33,715 nucleotides of DNA from Acanthaster planci. Taxonomy: Eukaryota; Echinodermata; Asteroidea; Valvatida; Acanthasteridae. The stretch spans positions 103,040-136,754 of the forward strand of contig NW_019091641.1 of NCBI RefSeq assembly GCF_001949145.1, written 5' to 3'. Under the pieces are notes generated by a model. The model saw only the letters and a program-made list of their open reading frames with translations. It was not told the origin of the DNA and ran no database searches. Shown in pieces: positions 22,201 to 33,715 of the stretch; within the stretch, counting starts at the first letter, position 1, and every line of letters starts with the position of its first letter. Position numbers and translations under genes: made by a program.

Positions 22201-23565
22201 AATTGACACTTCTGTAAAAAAAGTCAGTGTTAAGGTTGGGAAAAAAGTACTGGAAAAACTACTCAGCCATACTGTGATAGTTTGGAGATTTGGTTAGCAA
22301 ATTCATGTAGCAAACAAACACCATAGGAGAAGCAGTTGCAAGAAGTCTTTGCCAATGCTAGTATCATGCATTGTAGAAGTCCATGTACTGAATCAAGAGT
22401 AATTTTGACATCGCCATCTCGTCGTTTGATGGCAGAATGATCACAAGATCTTGATCTTCAAGCTGAAGCACCAGATCGATGACCTCAAGAGGAGAGTGGA
22501 GAACTCCAAGATGAAACTCACTTCAGAAATCAAGGTTTGTGTTATACTCAATGGACCTACATGTAGACCATATTATCTGTTAGTAGACACAGAGGCATAA
22601 ATGTCAGGGGTGTTACAGGGGTCATATGGCCCACCATTCCACCTTTCCACCCTTCCATGTGCAAGTACTCCCTTGATGGACCAACTCTGTTAACACCTGA
22701 ATGCCACTGCCACTATGCAGCCGAATCCTATGTAAGAACTTCGTACGTTAACGTGCATTTTATATCGTTACACGCTATGCACTATCCAGTTCATAAGTGT
22801 GATGTCCCTTCGGGTTAAACCACGCCCACTGCACATAGTTTTACGTGGAACCAGAACCCCTTAAGCGTTCATTCATTGGCAGCTTGTAACGAGTGGTGCA
22901 TGTACGTGTACGACAAATACAAGCCGGATAGACCTTTTTTTGCTTACAAACTTTGACCCGGTTTTGTATGGGCCAGCAACAGTTTGCAGAAAGTTCACCC
23001 TAGGTTGACAACAGCGTTTGCCTCAAGATGCCCATTTCCTCAATGTTAACATGAGAGGTTTCAATACATGTGTTTATTTGTAGTTTTGTTTTGTTATTTA
23101 GACAAATTTGTTTAACAGTTTGTGAATAATCCCCTTGGATTTGTACTCACGACCGGTCATAGTTTTACTAAGCACCAGTTGACAAAATGACACCTGTGAT
23201 GTAAGCAAGAAAGAGTGTACAGAGTTCTCTGGACAATGAAAAACTCTTTCACATTCTGGCATGGAGATCCTAGTCCAAGAGGGCACTGTCCTGGCAAGGC
23301 GCTGCCAGCATGCTGCCCATTCCTTGATACATTACAGTGCTTTTTTCTTTTTGGTCATCAGCTTCGCAACCAAGCAGAGACCGAGTTGCGAAACTTGCGA
23401 TCGGACGTCATGCAGCGCAAGATCAACGTGACCGTGTCTCGCTCCCAACAACTCACCACCCTCAAGGAACTGGAGGAGAAACAGGGGGTGCGAACCACCC
23501 CCCTACGGGGCACCGGCGCGACCTCATACACGCCCCGGGGGACCGTCAAAATTGGGCTGAAGTAA
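4218..23565 (+). CDS. SPATA1: SPATA1, spermatogenesis-associated protein 1, complete, 13 coding exons, 1234 aa
   Basis: Join: 4218-4262, 7530-7636, 7934-8051, 11953-12006, 12270-12360, 13311-14012, 14876-15977, 16244-17045, 17456-17534, 18723-18848, 21737-21912, 22436-22534, 23362-23565. All introns are GT-AG and all phases agree (3705 nt with stop). Residues 14-139 form the conserved N-terminal SPATA1 domain (LVDLHVYLVPKEAW, then AGFVRVWPELSLYYLRNQIL). Residues 139-740 are low-complexity and probably disordered. Residues about 798-937 are a long charged helix. Residues about 1010-1190 are the coiled-coil SPATA1 C-terminal domain (ARDYWKKRYFEEKKK). No signal peptide or membrane segment is seen. 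In mammals SPATA1 is a testis/sperm protein reported to bind the intraflagellar transport protein IFT20, so a sperm or ciliary role is inferred. The human protein has about 460 residues; the extra length comes from exons 6-8. Identity is firm; use of every exon in one mRNA is inferred. Confidence 0.88.
4263..7529 (+). other. SPATA1 intron 1 (3.3 kb)
   Basis: AT-rich intron with several ACATGT-type palindromic simple repeats, for example 6366-6382. It holds two closely spaced RFX-box-like motifs at 5855-5869 and 5875-5887. The open frames here, such as 6709-7137 on the - strand, have no recognisable domain. No other gene is seen. Confidence 0.7.
7530..7636 (+). CDS. SPATA1: SPATA1 exon 2 (residues 16-51)
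   Basis: It encodes LVDLHVYLVPKEAWNEKY and continues through the first part of the N-terminal domain, ending ISAGFV. The acceptor follows a T-rich tract (TTTTTTTTCACTCAG). The donor is CAG|GTATTT, phase 2, and splits an Arg codon completed in exon 3. Confidence 0.88.
7934..8051 (+). CDS. SPATA1: SPATA1 exon 3 (residues 51-90)
   Basis: It encodes VWPELSLYYLRNQILEQLGY and then LPTEYVFLRSVGRCLTQ, conserved N-terminal domain sequence. The acceptor is CTACTTTCAG and the donor CAG|GTGAGT, phase 0. The open frame runs upstream into intron sequence from 7806, but the acceptor sets the true exon start. Confidence 0.9.
9868..9980. repeat. two-copy 59-bp tandem duplication
   Basis: Copies at 9868-9921 and 9927-9980 share 54 bp with a single mismatch (TTGACC versus TTGAGC) and are offset by exactly 59 bp. 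This suggests a recent local duplication in SPATA1 intron 3. Confidence 0.9.
11487..11521. repeat. ACATGT palindromic simple repeat
   Basis: A 35-bp run of alternating TGTACA/ACATGT is interrupted only by one AGTG. It is the longest of many such tracts in introns 1-3 (for example 6366-6382 and 8681-8696). Being self-complementary, it can form a cruciform. Confidence 0.85.
11953..12006 (+). CDS. SPATA1: SPATA1 exon 4 (residues 91-108)
   Basis: A 54-bp exon encoding VKSRQEFELKVKNFIPPQ, with acceptor TTTCCAG and donor CAG|GTAAGG, phase 0 at both ends. The sequence fits the conserved 'K.KQE.ELK.K.F.PP' stretch of SPATA1. It was missed as an ORF because it is so short. Confidence 0.85.
12270..12360 (+). 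CDS. SPATA1: SPATA1 exon 5 (residues 109-139)
   Basis: It encodes TPLPEIFVMEAKRDPLNLAS and then FTNHERIEVL, the end of the conserved N-terminal domain. The acceptor is TTGCTACCAG. The donor is CTCG|GTAAGT, phase 1, leaving one base of a Glu codon. Confidence 0.85.
12361..13310 (+). other. SPATA1 intron 5
   Basis: A 950-bp AT-rich intron. It ends in a strong pyrimidine tract of T and an acceptor CACTTCAG at 13309-13310. Nothing else is recognised. Confidence 0.75.
13311..14012 (+). CDS. SPATA1: SPATA1 exon 6 (residues 139-373), basic low-complexity cassette
   Basis: This 702-bp exon is open throughout and joins exon 5 as VLEEETISPLMEESKG. The translation is rich in Arg, Gln, Gly, Thr, Ala and Lys with RQT repeats (for example SRQTSRQTGRQ) and is strongly basic and probably disordered. 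The underlying DNA has a degenerate CAGA/CAGG tetranucleotide pattern around 13490-13525. Its length is 234 codons exactly, phase 1 at both ends, so it can be skipped without frameshift. The donor is CAG|GTTAGT. No domain is recognised. The 157-residue frame on the opposite strand (13285-13758) is a shadow. Confidence 0.72.
14013..14875 (+). other. SPATA1 intron 6
   Basis: An 863-bp AT-rich intron ending in acceptor GTCATTCTAG. A short palindromic TATACATGTATATA tract lies near 14500. Nothing else is seen. Confidence 0.7.
14876..15977 (+). CDS. SPATA1: SPATA1 exon 7 (residues 373-740), Ser/Pro/Asn/His-rich
   Basis: A 1102-bp open exon, phase 1 in and phase 2 out. It is dominated by Ser, Pro, Thr, Asn and His, with SP-type sites and short basic clusters (SPPKRKIL), and is probably disordered. 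The C-terminal stretch turns acidic (EDSGIAEFTPDRNELDYG) and ends in RQRSDSLER, a basophilic-kinase/14-3-3-like context. The donor GAAAG|GTCGGT at 15977 is chosen because it restores frame with exon 8; reading on would stop at 15991-15993. No family domain is recognised. Being open for 366 codons strongly supports coding. Confidence 0.7.
16244..17045 (+). CDS. SPATA1: SPATA1 exon 8 (residues 740-1007), long charged helix
   Basis: An 802-bp exon encoding KQMAEKQQTPRTFEVNP, then a continuous Glu/Arg/Gln/Ala helix at about residues 798-937 (EEERARQREHQIQEATAQ, EKEKQEEEERQRLLKARQQE). An Asp/Ser/Thr-rich tail follows. The pattern fits a coiled coil or single alpha-helix. The acceptor AAAG at 16242-16243 has a poor pyrimidine tract but is the one that keeps frame. 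The donor is CGG|GTGAGT, phase 0. An alternative transcript starting at the ATG at 16251 is possible. The Leu-rich frame opposite (16431-16994) is a shadow. Confidence 0.75.
17046..17455 (+). other. SPATA1 intron 8
   Basis: A 410-bp AT-rich intron, acceptor TTCATAG. Nothing else is seen. Confidence 0.75.
17456..17534 (+). CDS. SPATA1: SPATA1 exon 9 (residues 1008-1034)
   Basis: A 79-bp exon encoding DGTSAGEASEKTRQTTESAK and ERLETE, with the last base beginning an Arg codon (donor C|GTAAGG, phase 1). It leads into the C-terminal coiled-coil domain. Confidence 0.75.
17535..18722 (+). other. SPATA1 intron 9
   Basis: A 1.2-kb AT-rich intron with scattered CATGTA tracts. The open frames on both strands (for example 17923-18216) have no recognisable content. 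The acceptor is TTCCTTCAAG. Confidence 0.75.
18723..18848 (+). CDS. SPATA1: SPATA1 exon 10 (residues 1034-1076)
   Basis: A 126-bp phase 1-1 exon encoding ERLIAELHERQTVRFDLERT and then REELMRQAKMLQSRTNDRRNK, the start of the conserved SPATA1 C-terminal coiled coil. The donor is AAAG|GTATGG. Confidence 0.87.
18849..21736 (+). other. SPATA1 intron 10 (2.9 kb)
   Basis: The intron contains a tRNA-like segment on the - strand (19309-19371). It also has a stretch at 19490-20260 unusually dense in TAAT/ATTA and ATTGATT motifs. The open frames (19822-20142, 20909-21178) look random. The acceptor TTTCTGCAG at 21736 is strong. Confidence 0.7.
19300..19385 (-). repeat. possible tRNA-derived SINE head
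   Basis: On the - strand an A-box-like TGTAGAGTGGTTTGGC (about 19357-19371) is followed about 40 bp later by a B-box-like GGTTTGAATCC (19309-19319). This is the internal RNA polymerase III promoter layout of tRNA-derived SINEs. The matches are imperfect, and neither a poly-A tail nor a target duplication was delimited, so the call is tentative. It is not a functional tRNA gene: I see no convincing cloverleaf. Confidence 0.3.
21737..21912 (+). CDS. SPATA1: SPATA1 exon 11 (residues 1076-1134)
   Basis: It encodes RDYWKKRYFEEKKKTNPLEE and then QVNRLRIQLDQQHRKLLNQL, the core of the SPATA1 C-terminal family domain, ending in a basic, Pro-containing hinge (NRRGMPREPPSKK). The exon is visibly more GC-rich than its introns. 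Donor AAG|GTACAA, phase 0. Confidence 0.92.
21913..22435 (+). other. SPATA1 intron 11
   Basis: A 523-bp AT-rich intron, acceptor TTGATGGCAG. Nothing else is seen. Confidence 0.75.
22436..22534 (+). CDS. SPATA1: SPATA1 exon 12 (residues 1135-1167)
   Basis: A 99-bp phase 0-0 exon encoding NDHKILIFKLKHQIDDLKRR and then VENSKMKLTSEIK, a heptad-patterned helix of the C-terminal domain. Donor AAG|GTTTGT. The exon is too short to appear as a stand-alone ORF. Confidence 0.88.
22535..23361 (+). other. SPATA1 intron 12
   Basis: An 827-bp intron ending in a T-rich tract and GTCATCAG. No gene or clear repeat is seen. Confidence 0.75.
23362..23565 (+). CDS. SPATA1: SPATA1 exon 13 (residues 1168-1234, stop)
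   Basis: Terminal coding exon: LRNQAETELRNLRSDVMQRK, then coiled-coil residues, then a Gly/Thr/Arg-rich tail ending VKIGLK and TAA (23563-23565). It is GC-rich compared with the flanking UTR. A longer frame that starts upstream at 23215 simply reads through the intron. Confidence 0.9.
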   Translation, partial: LRNQAETELRNLRSDVMQRKINVTVSRSQQLTTLKELEEKQGVRTTPLRGTGATSYTPRGTVKIGLK

Positions 23566-24184
23566 GACACATCCGGCCACCGTTTTTTTTGGACTGGAAG
23601 ACAAGCATTGCATAATGATAGATGTGTTGGTCCATCTATTTGCACACTTTGAAAATGACAAAGGAGCGGTATCTGGGCCATAGTCGGTTTGGCTGGTCAA
23701 AGGGTAAAGGTCAAGTCTGAGGTCTTAATTTACATCTGAGTAAGGTATAAAAGATGGACATCTGTCAATTTCAGTCCTTTCTGCAAACTCTCATCAATCA
23801 ACATTTTCTGTTGTACCACATTCAGCACCCCATACTTGGAAGTTAGCCTGTTTGCACTGAATACTGTTCACCTTTTTTTTGGAAGTCGAATTTGACTGCA
23901 GCTCTGTGCACCATCACATGCACGTGTTGCCAGGACATGCCTAGGAACCTATTCCCAGTGGATAAACTGTAACCCAAAGGCAAAGCACACAAAAATCATT
24001 CACCATGGAGTTGTTTTGCTGGTGGAAACTGTTCATAATCGGTCATCAGTATGGTGCAGATGGGTTTTGGAGTACTAGCATCCACCTGCAGTCTGATGGC
24101 CGACAATAATTTGATGACAATATCTTCTTCAATTTTTTAAGTATTCAGTCTGCATGCATGAATATGAAATATTCTCTTAATGGC

Positions 24185-24190
24185 AATAAA
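24185..24190 (+). terminator. SPATA1: candidate SPATA1 polyadenylation signal AATAAA
   Basis: The first canonical AATAAA on the + strand downstream of the stop codon, about 620 bp after the TAA. Further signals at 25066 and 25208 could give longer 3' UTRs. The cleavage site cannot be read from sequence. Confidence 0.4.
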
Positions 24191-25238
24191 TGTAATTCTA
24201 GAATCAGTATGTACCCGTAGTTAAAATGAAAACCTCATTCTTTTATGTTTTGTAATCCAAGTTGAAGTGTACAGTTGCTAGATTTTATTTATTCATCCAC
24301 TGCTCATTAAAACATTTTTAAAATGTACGTAGTGCTCATAAATTTGTATTTTATCCACACGTATAGGTACTCTGAAAACTGAAAGAAAATTAAACTTCAA
24401 GAGGGTCTGGAAGCATGTGGATTTTTTGGGGGGTTCCAAAGAAATCCACTTGGTTCGCTTTGGCTCGGTTTTTGGAGACACTAGGCCTAATCAAATCTAT
24501 CTTGATATAAAAGGGAATTGTTTAACTCGTCATATTTACATTGTTTTATCTTCAAAACAGAGCAGAGTTTTCTCCACTTTTTGTTTCCAAGACATTGTTT
24601 GCAGTATCCTTCTTCAAAATGAGCTAGCCAAATGAACATATGCATCATAATTTATCAGGTTTTTCTCCAAAACGACCATTTATAGACTTTACTTTCTGGT
24701 CTAGGTTTAAGTTCATGGTTTTCGAAGAACAAATAAAATTCCTGAATTTATTTTCTTGTCAAAAAAATTTGCTGCTGGGTGTTTTCTGTGAGAAATCCGA
24801 GTTACAATGATTTTTCAATGTCGAGGTTGGGCCATTCAAGTTGAAAACCAACAGAAATGTTATGAAATATCTCACCTCTGCCACATAATCAATGGCATGA
24901 TATGTGCATAAATAGCCCTGGTTGAATGAAGTCTTTACCACAAAGCTCATGCAGGACTTTGAAGGAGGCATTCAGTAATGCTAGCATCGACTTTAACACA
25001 CCAATTGCTCCATCAACAAATACACCTATATACATACTGAAGTTTATTCTCATTGATTGAAAGTGAATAAAGGAAATGGCACAGGTATAAATGCTGTACT
25101 AATGACAAGTGTTTTGAACAAAAGAAAGAAAACAAAAGGAAAGAGATTGTGAAATATCTTGAAATGCAAATACACAACTGAATATGAGCTGCTCTATCAA
25201 AATGAAGAATAAACAGCTGCTCTTACATTGACTCCAGT

Positions 25239-25256
25239 TTTATTCGTGTGTTTATT
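25239..25256 (-). terminator. OXCT1: candidate OXCT1 polyadenylation signals (two AATAAA, - strand)
   Basis: TTTATT occurs at 25239-25244 and 25251-25256, reading AATAAA twice on the - strand. This is about 2 kb past the OXCT1 stop. A + strand AATAAA lies only 26 bp away at 25208-25213. Nearer variant signals (ATTAAA on the - strand at 26701-26706) are alternatives. Confidence 0.3.
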
Positions 25257-27245
25257 CCAGTTTAGTGAATTTTGTGATTTGATCAGCTTGTAGGACCTTG
25301 TTCTCAAAACACAGCTTGAGTGGCTATTTTTGACCTGGTATTACTTAGGACGTGCAAGCTATTAAATGCAGTTGTTCTCCAACTGACAACTATAAATCAA
25401 CTTTCCAATTCATTTCTCATTTTGATAGAGTAATCTCATTCACAGATCTTCAGCTCCTGAAGGAAGGAAACAAATCTGAAGAAAAGGCAAGGAAATGTAA
25501 AAAGAACGAGCACGTTAAAACCCACATACTTTGGGTGTCTGGAGGAAACATGGAATACTGAAACATGACTGAAACAATATTGCAAGAGAGGGTAATTTCA
25601 TAATTGTGTTCAATTCACAACATCACTGAGATAACATACTTGCACTGTCACACTGTCTCAGTTTACATTGTACAATCTCCATTTGAAATATTCACAGCTT
25701 CTACACCGTGCGTTAAGTACGGTGCTTTCACACCAAGTCTTCAATGTTGGTACACGTGTCTTGTATCCAACTTGTTTCATATGTATCTTCAAAATCTTCA
25801 GAAGAATATTTCAACTTTCTGGCTGAAAGACAGCACATCGGATACAGGTCTCACAAATGCAACAATCACATGTGTGACATGTTGTATACATCCTGAATGC
25901 AACAAATTTACTCTTTGGAGTAATATGTTGCAAACAATCAGTCTCGGGGTTCAGTTGGCTTAACTTCAAATAAACTGAATATGCCCCTCTTTAACAAAAA
26001 AAAAAAAGTTGAATACTCTCACTGACATCAAGAGCTTACACTCTTCACAATGATGTATCCGTAATGTTAGACTGGGATGCATCAGGGGTGCAGTGATAAA
26101 TTCCTTCTGAACGTCAAGAATCATTCAGTCATGATTATAAAATTCTGGAGTAGAAGGTCACACAGTCTCAACTGTTCTATGTACAATTTTAATTTAAACA
26201 TTGAACCTGTGTCAGCACAGATGATGGTGGTTGAATGCAGTCACCAAATCACGCAAAAAACAAAGAAAAAAATAAAAAATGGTCTAGAAGGGATAAGAAA
26301 ACCAAAACACAAATTACTTAAAAATGATAAGTTTTGTTACAAACTCGTGACATATGTTCAACCTCCCTCCCCAAAACCCAGGTATTTCAGCTGAGAACGG
26401 GACCAGATCTGCCAGAACTGAACACCCCTTGCAGGGATTCAACATTCCACAGTACCAAATCTGCCCGAATGTTAAACCCTGCAAGCTTTGTTCTTTCACC
26501 AGTGTCATCAAAATCCACCAAGCATAAGAAAGGCCAATTCATTCATTATGGGCAGTGGTCTCCTACAGCACTTCCCCCCCCCCCATTTTGTAGTTAAGTT
26601 TAGAGCTTACCTTCGCACTGACAGGTTGACACTCCCCCCCCCCCCACAAATTGAAAGCAAGTTTAGATATTATTAGACAACTTTTTGCATAACAACAATG
26701 TTTAATGAAATGAACTGTTCATGTTAATGTAGGTGCGGCAACCAAAAATGTTATAACTTGGCGGCTACTGTTCAACCATTACGGAAGACAAAGCATGATG
26801 GGCCACCATGCTCCTCTATACGTTGCAGGACACTGGTGACATATCTCTTTGCCTTGATGTATCTTGTTAGTCTTAATACATATACTTTTAGTATATCTGA
26901 TTTGAACCATGCTAACAGAATTCCTTCAATCCATGCAACACCAGGAGTTCAGTTTATGGACAGAGCCAGCTTCACACTTGTTATAAAGAAACCGGCTGAT
27001 GTGAACTTTGTATCTATACACCTGTCACATGCATAATCTTTCATGTGGCTTGGTGAACTGGATAAGGGTGTGTCCACTGACAAAGGGCGTAGTTATGGGA
27101 GTCGCATTGTACACTACTCACATGCATACAAACTTCTTCCTCTTCCATTCCGTTGGGTAGAATAAATATTTGCAGTATGGCCACTGGTGAATAGTATGAT
27201 TATATGCGGGGCAATGGATCATTTCACAAAGTGCTGATCTCAGCT

Positions 27246-33095
<5,850 letters not shown>

Positions 33096-33364
33096 CTGTG
33101 CAAGGAGAATAATGTCAAACAGAATGTGCTTGAATGCAGAAGCTTAGCTCTGATCAAACAACCAGGGACATGTACATGAACTGCCGTGGTCCACCAACAC
33201 ACCAGTAAATGTGACTATTCATGTGAGACAAATACTTTGCCGCAATTCTAATGCAAGTGATCATTTTTCTGACAACTGCATTTCCTTTTATTTTTTTCCT
33301 GTAACCTTGTCAATGACAAAGACCTGTGATGCCTGCATACAGCACACGCAAAACGCTGTTTTAA

Positions 33365-33670
33365 CCCCAACAGTCCCGAATGCTACAAAGTACTACTTAG
33401 TAGTAAAATGTAGTACTCAGCCCTGTCGCTTGTAAGAGGACATGACATTATTATTCTCTGAAGCCATAAAATACAATAGAGAAGACAAAGTACCATACAG
33501 TGCTGTGGCACTATGAATGCATGGTTTCATTGTTCTCTGTACGAATAACAATGGAATAAACCTAGCCAGAAATAGTAATTTGTAGTGCTAGGTCCTTCAG
33601 GCTCAGAGTGTTACGTAGTATTTTGTAGTACTGAGTACTCTAAGCCAAACAACGCCCGGTACTGTTAGGG
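33365..33670. mobile_element. 306-bp piggyBac-like MITE with TTAA target duplication
   Basis: TTAA lies at both edges (33361-33364 and 33671-33674). The inverted ends are CCCCAACAGTCCCG and, reading inward from the right, CCCTAACAGTACCG, two mismatches in 14. Further inward, imperfectly matched GTACTAC/TAGTACTCAG-type blocks (33390-33420 versus 33620-33640) continue the symmetry. TTAA duplication with CCC-starting ends is the signature of piggyBac elements. No coding capacity remains. It lies in the OXCT1 intron at the right edge of the window. Confidence 0.75.
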
Positions 33671-33715
33671 TTAATGTAAATGCAGTATTTAACATATTGT
33701 TTTTCAGTTCAAAAA

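Larger units (their letters stand above)
23566..27245. other. region between the convergent stop codons; both 3' UTRs
   Basis: About 3.7 kb without recognisable coding sequence. It must hold the SPATA1 and OXCT1 3' UTRs and polyadenylation sites. A-runs (25989-26000) and two C-runs of about 11-12 (near 26574-26584 and 26635-26645) occur. The open frames 25604-25963 and 26077-26394 show no family features. Confidence 0.65.

Noticed and set aside
25604-25963. 119-residue Cys/Thr-rich open frame on the + strand
   Set aside because: It lies in the probable 3' UTR/intergenic interval, with no conserved pattern and no splice partners.
26566-26646. two poly-C runs in near-duplicate context
   Set aside because: The sequence between them is not repeated. 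Simple C-runs of this kind recur in the window (2350, 30241) and need no special explanation.
33096-33715. search for the missing OXCT1 N-terminal exons at the right edge
   Set aside because: No - strand segment encodes the expected VGGFGLCGIP-type sequence with splice sites; the 5' exons must lie outside the window.

Overview
This is intron-rich animal nuclear DNA: GT-AG splice sites, AT-rich introns, palindromic ACATGT simple repeats and several non-autonomous DNA-transposon relics. The overall character suggests a marine invertebrate, perhaps a deuterostome such as an echinoderm, hemichordate or cephalochordate. That placement is an impression from base composition and protein similarity, not a demonstrated assignment. 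No prokaryotic, viral or CRISPR features were seen.

Two genes converge. On the + strand, SPATA1 (spermatogenesis-associated protein 1) is complete: 13 coding exons from an ATG at 4218 to a TAA at 23563-23565. All phases join without conflict, giving 3705 coding bases and 1234 residues. Exons 1-5 encode the conserved N-terminal domain and exons 9-13 the conserved C-terminal coiled-coil domain. Between them, three very large exons (6-8) encode about 870 residues of low-complexity and long-helix sequence, making the protein far longer than the vertebrate one (about 460 residues in human). On the - strand, ten exons between 33095 and 27246 encode the C-terminal 424 residues of mitochondrial succinyl-CoA:3-ketoacid CoA transferase (OXCT1/SCOT), including the catalytic glutamate. 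Its N-terminal exons lie beyond the right edge.

Region by region: 1-4217 is upstream DNA with a foldback-like element, an A-rich tandem repeat and a hairpin element. 4218-23565 is SPATA1 with long introns. 23566-27245 lies between the two stop codons and must hold both 3' UTRs and polyadenylation signals. 27246-33715 is OXCT1, whose introns contain a pogo/Tigger-like MITE, a piggyBac-like MITE and a decayed partial duplication of a coding exon.

The two genes have no evident shared pathway: one is a sperm/cilium-associated structural protein, the other a ketone-body enzyme. I found no convincing new multi-gene system. The most unusual things are the expanded, phase-modular centre of SPATA1, the exon-duplication relic in OXCT1 and the structured repeats.
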